From the NCBI GenBank assembly GCA_934088535.1, contig CAKOJC010000017.1, positions 1 to 24,199 on the forward strand: a DNA stretch of 24,199 bases, written 5' to 3'. The stretch's first letter is position 1; each line of letters starts with the position of its first letter. The notes beneath the pieces are model-generated. The model did no database searches and was not told the origin of the DNA. It saw nothing but the letters and a program-made list of their open reading frames with translations. Position numbers and translations under genes: made by a program. The DNA comes from an uncultured Bacilli bacterium. Its GTDB lineage: Bacteria; Bacillota_I; Bacilli_A; RF39; UBA660. Below are positions 7,953-13,757 of the stretch, piece by piece.

Positions 7953-7975
7953 AATATTTAAAAATGATTTATAAT
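7947..7975 (+). promoter_or_regulatory. sigma-A promoter of the exported protein gene at 7991
   Basis: TTGATA (7947-7952), 17 bases, TATAAT (7970-7975). The start would be near 7982, only about 9 bases before the ATG and at the ribosome site, so the transcript is nearly leaderless. Confidence 0.65.
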
Positions 7976-7990
7976 GTTGTTGGTGAATTT

Positions 7991-8626
7991 ATGAAAAAAT
8001 TATTTTTAATAACATTACTTTTACTAGGAATAAGTAATGTAAATGCCTATGAAAATGAGTATTTTAAAATTGATATACCAGAAAATTACAAAGAAGAAAT
8101 CATGGAAAATGGTACTTATAAATGGATAGATAAAGAATCAAAAAATAACGATAATATTGTTATAACAATAAGTAAAAATGATTCTGAAAATAAATACAAC
8201 ATTGAAAAATATACTGATGAAAACATAAATGAATATGAAAAATATCTAGAAGATGAAATTAATAAACAACTTGAAGAATATAATTTAAAAGTAGATGTTA
8301 AAAATATCAAAAAAGAAATTATAAATAATATGAATACCATAAGTTATGATGTAATTTGGCCTACTAAAGAATCAACTGGATACGATATTAATCAAAAAGG
8401 ATATGCATTCACTACTGAAAACTATATTTATGTTTATACTTTTAGTAGTGATTCAGATTTAACAAATAATGAAACATTAAAAAGCACTATCTCAAGTTTT
8501 GAAATACTAGATAAAACTATTGAAGAAAAAGGATTATTAAATAATAAATTATTATTTTCTCTTATAGTTGGAGCTAGTATTGGTCTTATAGGATTTATCA
8601 TTTCCATAGCAATTAAAAAACACTAA
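7991..8626 (+). CDS. exported, membrane-anchored protein of unknown function
   Basis: The only plus-strand gene in the window. I start it at the ATG at 7991 behind GGTGA, giving 211 residues. An upstream in-frame ATG at 7964 lies inside the promoter. The product has a signal peptide (MKKLFLITLLLLG, likely cleaved after NVNA at about residue 19), a highly charged outer domain starting ENEYFKIDIPENYK, and a C-terminal helix (about 186-207) ending in KKH. The pattern of the outer domain (FKIDIP near the start, later YTFSS and a final SFEIL) resembles the PsbP/DcrB-like fold of small exported proteins. This is a loose resemblance, and I do not recognise the gene. Many Lys, Asn and Glu codons reflect AT content. 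Confidence 0.8.
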   Translation: MKKLFLITLLLLGISNVNAYENEYFKIDIPENYKEEIMENGTYKWIDKESKNNDNIVITISKNDSENKYNIEKYTDENINEYEKYLEDEINKQLEEYNLKVDVKNIKKEIINNMNTISYDVIWPTKESTGYDINQKGYAFTTENYIYVYTFSSDSDLTNNETLKSTISSFEILDKTIEEKGLLNNKLLFSLIVGASIGLIGFIISIAIKKH

Positions 8627-8638
8627 AAAGTGTTTTTT
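8615..8638. terminator. bidirectional terminator between convergent genes
   Basis: AAAAAACAC (8615-8623) pairs with GTGTTTTTT (8630-8638), a 9-bp stem with a 6-base loop. A-rich and T-rich arms let it work in both directions. It lies between the stop at 8624 of the plus-strand gene, which is inside the loop, and the stop of the sigma factor gene at 8640. Confidence 0.75.
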
Positions 8639-8639
8639 A

Positions 8640-9272
8640 TTATGCACAAATATTGGATTTCATTCTACTTAGTATTAACTTTTCTTGTCTTGATACTTTT
8701 ACTTGACTAACACCTAAAGCATCTGCTGTTTCACTTTGAGTATATCCTTGATAATATCTATATTCTATTAGATTTCTATCAAAATCATCCATAGAAGAAA
8801 GTTCATTATCTAAAAGTATTTTATTATCAATCTCCTCTCTCTTATCATTTCCATAATCATAATCACTTTCATCTGTACTCTTAGTAAATGATATAGTTTC
8901 AATTACATTACGAAGTACACCTTCATCTATTTCCATAAACGAGCATATTTCACTAAATGAAGGTTCTCTTTCTAATTTACTAGTAAGTAATGATCTAATA
9001 CTTAAATATTTCTTATGTAATGACATATATTCTTCACTAACTTTAATATTTCTATCGCATCTTATAAATTCAATAATCTCACCTAGTATATATTTATAAG
9101 CATAAGTACTAAATTTAACAGATGTGTCTTTCTTATAGTTTTTATATGCTTTTATTACTCCAATAGAACCTACTTGATATAAATCTTCAATACTATAATA
9201 CATAGAATATTTACTAGCTATTTTATATATAAGTCCCTCACTTTCTTTAATTAAAGTTAAATATTCATTCAT
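8640..9272 (-). CDS. RNA polymerase sigma factor, group 3 (SigF/SigG/SigB type)
   Basis: Sigma-70 family protein of 210 residues that would redirect RNA polymerase to a gene set not visible here. Region 2 is at about 11-76: DLYQVGSIGVIKAYKNY, then KFSTYAYKYILGEIIEFIR, the GEI-FIR pattern of sporulation and stress sigma factors. Region 3 is at about 80-135 and region 4 at about 155-206, with the recognition helix in LGVSQVKVSRQEK. The ATG overlaps the TGA of the upstream STAS gene (ATGA), so translation is coupled. In Bacillus the matching operons (spoIIAA-AB-AC, rsbV-rsbW-sigB) have an anti-sigma kinase between these genes. None is present here. Confidence 0.9.
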   Translation of the reverse strand: MNEYLTLIKESEGLIYKIASKYSMYYSIEDLYQVGSIGVIKAYKNYKKDTSVKFSTYAYKYILGEIIEFIRCDRNIKVSEEYMSLHKKYLSIRSLLTSKLEREPSFSEICSFMEIDEGVLRNVIETISFTKSTDESDYDYGNDKREEIDNKILLDNELSSMDDFDRNLIEYRYYQGYTQSETADALGVSQVKVSRQEKLILSRMKSNICA

Positions 9273-9610
9273 ATACTAAATACTCCAGTACTATATTTTT
9301 CATCACGAGACTTAAAGCAATAATCAAATAAATCACTATTCTTTAAAGTTAATTTAATTTTATCATTAATACCACTTATAACTACCTTTCCATCATACCT
9401 ACTAACAACATTAGAAATTTTGATTATAGAATCTATTCCACTCTTATCAACAAACTTTACACTCGATAAATCAATATTTATTTTATCGAGTGACATTCCA
9501 AGTATTAAAGGAATAACTCTACTTTCAAATACTCTTGAAGTGTTGTCGTAAAAACTACCATTTAATCTAACAAATAAAATCCCTTTTTTGAACTCAATAT
9601 TTGTTGTCAT
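9269..9610 (-). CDS. STAS-domain protein, anti-anti-sigma (SpoIIAA/RsbV) type, with an altered phosphorylation site
   Basis: 113 residues, a single STAS domain. KINIDLSSVKFVDKSGIDSI at 43-62 matches the family core that normally reads DSSG or DSTG, where the first Ser is phosphorylated by the anti-sigma kinase. Here it is D55-K56-S57-G58, so that Ser is Lys and only the following residue is Ser. In known systems such proteins free the sigma factor by binding its anti-sigma factor. The sigma gene overlaps its 3' end by 4 bases. There is no visible ribosome site. The ATG lies 2 bases after the stop of the upstream gene, so expression probably depends on coupling. A role in controlling the adjacent sigma factor is inferred from position. 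Confidence 0.88.
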   Translation of the reverse strand: MTTNIEFKKGILFVRLNGSFYDNTSRVFESRVIPLILGMSLDKINIDLSSVKFVDKSGIDSIIKISNVVSRYDGKVVISGINDKIKLTLKNSDLFDYCFKSRDEKYSTGVFSI

Positions 9611-9612
9611 AA

Positions 9613-10653
9613 TTAAATAATACTATAATTATTAAATGACATGTTGCGTTTCGACAAAACTAGATATTTTTTTATTATTAAGAATATAATTAATATAAAA
9701 GAACTACTATATAAATATATATTATCATTCGTTTTTGGATTTTCTATTTCTTTATCTTGATATTTAATAAAACATGCTTCTTTACTACAATAACTAGTAT
9801 CATGAACAACATTATTGTTTTTATCTAAAATTATATAATCATTCATGATAAATCTATAATATTTTTTTAAAGTAGATTCATCTTTTATATATCCATCTAA
9901 GTTACTATAATAGTCATCAGTATATTCTTTTCCTAATTTATACGTTTTATACAATTTATCAGTATATTCATATAAAGAAATATATTGATTTCTATAAGAT
10001 TTAAAGTTATCAATAATTATCTCTTTAGTACAATTATCACACTTATCAAATGATATAGTATTACTATAAACATTATATCTATCACTTACTCTATAAGATA
10101 TATCAATAGTCTGATCAGATAAACTATTATAATAAATAACTAATTTTATTGATTCATTAAACTCATTTAAAGACATTTTAATAATTTTATTCTTATAATT
10201 AATATAATCATACTTGCCATCAAATAAAGCTTTATGAGTACCATTAAAATCACTTTTATTTTCATTAAGATACACTTCCACTTCAGAAATATTAATATCA
10301 CCAATGTTTTCAAATAATATACCATCTATATCAGAATTACTAAATACATAATCCTTAAGTACTCTTTTATATGTTCTTTCTTTATACTTAATTGGTTCAA
10401 TAAACATATAATTAGTTTCATACTTAATATCATTAGAATCATACATAATATTATCATTTATATCATCAATTCTCTTATATTTAATATCTTTTTCTACTTC
10501 CTTATACCATAAGAATCTATCCTCCTCTTCTATAAATATTTCATCCTTAACTTTTCCAGGATAAATAGGACTCCATTCACTATATTCATATTCAAAAGCA
10601 TAGCACTCGCTAAATATAAACATAGTCATTAAAATTAAAAATATTTTCTTCAT
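9613..10653 (-). CDS. membrane-anchored secreted protein of unknown function, first gene of a sigma-factor operon
   Basis: 346 residues with no family that I recognise. A signal peptide (1-19, ending CYA) leads into a large outer region (20-312) rich in Tyr, Asp, Asn and Lys. A transmembrane helix at about 313-327 and a short basic cytoplasmic tail follow. Cys residues cluster as CDNC (205-208) and C289/C294, which could form disulfides or bind metal. The ATG has a strong AGGAGGG site. The STAS gene starts 2 bases downstream, so this protein is made with the STAS and sigma proteins and may be their surface sensor or a target. That link is inferred only from operon structure. Confidence 0.82.
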   Translation of the reverse strand: MKKIFLILMTMFIFSECYAFEYEYSEWSPIYPGKVKDEIFIEEEDRFLWYKEVEKDIKYKRIDDINDNIMYDSNDIKYETNYMFIEPIKYKERTYKRVLKDYVFSNSDIDGILFENIGDINISEVEVYLNENKSDFNGTHKALFDGKYDYINYKNKIIKMSLNEFNESIKLVIYYNSLSDQTIDISYRVSDRYNVYSNTISFDKCDNCTKEIIIDNFKSYRNQYISLYEYTDKLYKTYKLGKEYTDDYYSNLDGYIKDESTLKKYYRFIMNDYIILDKNNNVVHDTSYCSKEACFIKYQDKEIENPKTNDNIYLYSSSFILIIFLIIKKYLVLSKRNMSFNNYSII

Positions 10654-10668
10654 TTAAACCCTCCTATT

Positions 10669-10697
10669 ATTATAGTTAGACATAAATTTAGAAAACA
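10669..10697 (-). promoter_or_regulatory. putative promoter of the sensor-STAS-sigma operon
   Basis: On the minus strand TATAAT (10674-10669) lies 16-21 bases before the ATG, just ahead of AGGAGGG. The -35 position reads TGTTTT (10697-10692) at 17 bases, a poor sigma-A match. GTTTTC overlapping it faintly recalls group 3 sigma -35 elements, so autoregulation is possible but not shown. Confidence 0.4.
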
Positions 10698-10724
10698 CTT
10701 CTTTTTTTATAAAAAATTTTGCAA

Positions 10725-10754
10725 AGTAAAAAATAGACTATTTCTAGTCTATTT
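10725..10754 (-). terminator. intrinsic terminator of the leuS operon
   Basis: AAATAGACTA (10731-10740) pairs with TAGTCTATTT (10745-10754), a perfect 10-bp stem with a 4-base loop. On the minus strand a T run follows. The 5' arm contains the leuS TAG stop. Confidence 0.75.
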
Positions 10755-13163
10755 AATAACGATATTAACTATCTTGTTAGGCACAACTATTTCTTTAACA
10801 ATTTCATGTCCTTCAATATGTTTAATAACATTTTCTTGTTCCTTAGCAAATTTTAATAATTCATGCTTTTCTGTGTCTTTATTTACACTGAAAGTAGCTC
10901 TTAATTTTCCATTAACACTTACTGCGATATTAACAGTTTCATCACTAATCTTATTTTCATCGTAAACTAACCATTCACTTTCACAAATTGGTTTACCAAG
11001 ATTTAACATTTCATTTAATTCTTCTGTTACATGTGGAGCTATTGGATTTAATAATACTAATAATGTTCTATAATCTTTTCTACTGATAGAATCTAATTTA
11101 TCATAAGCATTTGCTAAGATCATTAATGCACTAACAGCAGTATTATAGTTCATTGTATCTATGTCTTCTGTAACTTTCTTTATAGTTTTATTAATTAATA
11201 TCTCTAATGATTCAGTATATTCTTCTTTATCACTTACTTTATCTTTCAATCTATAAATCTTATCTATAAATCTCTTACATCCTTTAAGACCATTTTCACT
11301 CCATGCTGCATCTTTTTCATAGTCACCTATAAACATTTCATAAACTCTTAAAGCATCTGCTCCATAGGCTTTAACCATATCATCTGGATTAACAACATTA
11401 CCACGAGATTTACTCATTTTTTCATTGTTATCACCTAAAATCATACCATGACTAATTCTAGTCCATATCATTTCTTTATTTGGAACAAGTCCTATATTAT
11501 ATAAGAATTGTACCCAGAATCTAGCATATAATAAGTGTCTTGCTGTATGTTCCATTCCACCATTATACCAGTCTACTCTTTGCCAATATTTCATAGCATC
11601 CATTGAAGCAAATTCATGATCATTATGTGGATCCATAAATCTTAAGAAATACCAACTTGATCCAGCCCAGTTAGGCATAGTATCAGTTTCACGCTTTGCA
11701 TCCCCGCCACATTTAGGACATTTACAATTTACCCAATCTTCTATCTTAGCAAGTGGACTTTGTCCATCTTCAGTAGGTTCATATTCAGCAATATCTGGAA
11801 GTAATAATGGTAAATCTTTTTCATCCATTGGTTGCCATCCACATTTTTCACAATATATCATTGGTATTGGTTCTCCCCAGAATCTTTGTCTTGAGAAAAT
11901 CCAATCTCTCATTTTATAATTATTTACTTTACGAGCAATACCTCTATTAACAAGTTTTTCTGTTATAGCTTCTTTAGCTTCTTCAACAGTCATACCAGTA
12001 AACTCTTCACTATTAATAAGTTTATAACCTTTACCTAAATAATCTTGTTTTTCAAAAGCACATTCATCTATACTTCTTCCATCAATTACTTGAATCATAT
12101 CTAAATTATGTACATTCGCATATTCATAATCTCTTTGATCATGAGCAGGTACAGCCATAACAGCTCCAGTACCATAACTACCTAAAACAAAATCACCTAA
12201 GAATATTGGAACTTCTTTTCCATTAACTGGGTTAATTGCTTTAATTCCTTCAATCATACATCCAGTCTTTTCTTTATTTAATTCTGTTCTATCCATATTA
12301 CTCTTCTTAGCTGTTTCTTCAATATATTTTTTAACTTCATCTTGATTCTTAATTCTAGGCATCAATTCTTTAATAAGTTTTCCATCTGGTGCAATTACAA
12401 AGAATGTAATACCATACACAGTTTCAATACAAGTAGTAAATATAGAAAATTTTCCTCCACCTACTATATCAACATCTAACTCTACTCCACTACTTTTACC
12501 AATCCAATTTATTTGACCTAATTTTACTTTTTCAGCAAAGTTTGTATCATCTAAACCTTTTAACAAATCTTCTGAGTAATCACTCATTCTAAGCATCCAT
12601 TGACTCTTTTCTTTTTGAGTTACTGCTGTTCCACATCTTTCACATACTCCACCTGAACTATCTTCATTAGAAAGTACTGTTTTACAAGTTGGACACCAGT
12701 TAACAGCAATAGTATCTTTATAAGCCATTCCATGTTTATAGAATTGTAAGAATTGCCATTGAGTCCATTTATAATACTCAGGATCACTAGTAGCAAACTC
12801 TCTATCCCAATCAAATGAATAACCTAAATTCATCATTTGACCTTTAAATGTCTTAATATTTTCTTCTACTGCTTGTTTAGGATGTATATGATTCTTAATA
12901 GCATATTGTTCAGCAGGTGAACCAAAACTATCAAATCCCATTGGATACAAAACATTATATCCTTGCATTCTCTTTATTCTAGCTTTAGCATCTTGAGCAG
13001 TATAACTTCTAACATGACCTACATGAAGACCACTACCACTAGGATAAGGAAATTCTACTAATATATAATAGTGCTTATCACTACCATTATTAACAGCTTT
13101 AAATGTTTTATTATCTAGCCAATATTTTTGCCATTTTTTTTCTATAGTTTTAAAATCATACAT
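10749..13163 (-). CDS. leuS: leucyl-tRNA synthetase
   Basis: Charges tRNA-Leu in the cytoplasm. At 804 residues it is a typical bacterial LeuRS. HIGH-type motif HVGH at 47-50, Cys pairs CPTC (157-160) and CERC (174-177), CEKC and CKCPKC (438-485) for zinc, SRQRFWGEPIP at 424-434 and KMSKS at 582-586. The CP1 editing domain is present, with GTGAVMAVPAHDQRDYE and its conserved HDxRD at 341-345. The threonine-rich editing loop, however, reads TTCIET (243-248) instead of the usual TTRPDT. The ribosome site (GGGAAGG) lies in the last codons of the membrane protein gene 2 bases upstream. Both genes sit behind a leucine T-box, so expression should rise when tRNA-Leu is uncharged. Confidence 0.97.
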   Translation of the reverse strand: MYDFKTIEKKWQKYWLDNKTFKAVNNGSDKHYYILVEFPYPSGSGLHVGHVRSYTAQDAKARIKRMQGYNVLYPMGFDSFGSPAEQYAIKNHIHPKQAVEENIKTFKGQMMNLGYSFDWDREFATSDPEYYKWTQWQFLQFYKHGMAYKDTIAVNWCPTCKTVLSNEDSSGGVCERCGTAVTQKEKSQWMLRMSDYSEDLLKGLDDTNFAEKVKLGQINWIGKSSGVELDVDIVGGGKFSIFTTCIETVYGITFFVIAPDGKLIKELMPRIKNQDEVKKYIEETAKKSNMDRTELNKEKTGCMIEGIKAINPVNGKEVPIFLGDFVLGSYGTGAVMAVPAHDQRDYEYANVHNLDMIQVIDGRSIDECAFEKQDYLGKGYKLINSEEFTGMTVEEAKEAITEKLVNRGIARKVNNYKMRDWIFSRQRFWGEPIPMIYCEKCGWQPMDEKDLPLLLPDIAEYEPTEDGQSPLAKIEDWVNCKCPKCGGDAKRETDTMPNWAGSSWYFLRFMDPHNDHEFASMDAMKYWQRVDWYNGGMEHTARHLLYARFWVQFLYNIGLVPNKEMIWTRISHGMILGDNNEKMSKSRGNVVNPDDMVKAYGADALRVYEMFIGDYEKDAAWSENGLKGCKRFIDKIYRLKDKVSDKEEYTESLEILINKTIKKVTEDIDTMNYNTAVSALMILANAYDKLDSISRKDYRTLLVLLNPIAPHVTEELNEMLNLGKPICESEWLVYDENKISDETVNIAVSVNGKLRATFSVNKDTEKHELLKFAKEQENVIKHIEGHEIVKEIVVPNKIVNIVIK

Positions 13164-13165
13164 AA

Positions 13166-13522
13166 TTATTTACCTTCCCTTCTTTTTAAAGTTCTACCGG
13201 CTATTTCATATAAAGCATATATAAGAGCCATCATAGCAGCAAAACCAGCTAAAACAGACCATATCATACTTTCTATATTAATAACTAGTACTGAACAAAA
13301 TGATATAATAAATGAATTAATAATAGTCTCTACCATAAGTACTGTTTCATACTTGGTTTTTTTCATATCTAAATTATATCTTGCGATAAATACTTTTATC
13401 ATATCACTTTTTTTTATTTTTTTATATTCTTTTCTATTCTTATTCAGGAATACTGAATACACAATGAACACAAGTAAAAATATAAATATAAAATCATATA
13501 AACAACCTAAAAACTTATCCAT
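13166..13522 (-). CDS. small three-helix membrane protein between the leucine T-box and leuS
   Basis: 118 residues from the ATG at 13522-13520, which follows GGAGGAG. The longer frame would begin at a TTG inside the terminator tail. It has one hydrophobic helix at about 8-25, a basic cytoplasmic segment (NKNRKEYKKIKKSDMIKVF) and two more helices at about 62-85 and 88-106, ending in RTLKRREGK. I do not recognise a named family. As the first gene read after the T-box, and 2 bases from leuS, it is under leucine-tRNA control, which hints at a link to leucine or branched-chain amino acid supply. Three helices are few for a transporter. Confidence 0.8.
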   Translation of the reverse strand: MDKFLGCLYDFIFIFLLVFIVYSVFLNKNRKEYKKIKKSDMIKVFIARYNLDMKKTKYETVLMVETIINSFIISFCSVLVINIESMIWSVLAGFAAMMALIYALYEIAGRTLKRREGK

Positions 13523-13532
13523 ATTCTCCTCC

Positions 13533-13722
13533 AAAATAAAAAGGCAATACCAAAGGACGAATCAATCGTGGTACCACCTTATTTTATGCTTCATTTTCTT
13601 TATCGCAGAACTGCGTTATTTCTAAAAAAGTAAGTTCAGTATATATTATTATTAGTTTACACCAACCACTAACTCTCTTTAAATTTTTCTATGCTTACTA
13701 CTCTTTTCGTCAATCGAAATAT
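13533..13722 (-). promoter_or_regulatory. leucine-specific T-box riboswitch with intrinsic terminator
   Basis: On the minus strand, in order: an AGAGAG motif, the stem I distal-loop element GGTGTAAACT, a specifier region TGAACTTA in which CTT (13634-13632) is a Leu codon followed by a purine, and the T-box sequence AAGGTGGTACCACG (13580-13567) that pairs with the tRNA acceptor end. The terminator is formed by AAGGTGGTACCA (13580-13569) with TGGTATTGCCTT (13552-13541), 12 pairs of which three are G-U, followed by TTTTATTTT. Terminator and antiterminator therefore compete for the same T-box bases. The match between specifier and the downstream leuS supports the call. Confidence 0.93.
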
Positions 13723-13728
13723 GTATGT

Positions 13729-13757
13729 ATTATACTACACCTCCGCTATATATTCAA
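13729..13757 (-). promoter_or_regulatory. promoter of the T-box leuS operon
   Basis: On the minus strand TTGAAT (13757-13752), 17 bases, TATAAT (13734-13729). The -35 and spacer lie inside the last codons of the GH31 gene. No terminator hairpin is visible between the two, so some read-through into the T-box leader is possible. Confidence 0.65.

Noticed and set aside
12620..12814. Second minus-strand frame within leuS
   Set aside because: Out of frame with leuS, no ribosome site, no domain; a shadow of the coding sequence.
13128..13625. Plus-strand open frame of 165 codons across the leuS start, small membrane gene and T-box
   Set aside because: It is antisense to a well-supported riboswitch and two genes, and its hydrophobic product is what AT-rich antisense frames give.
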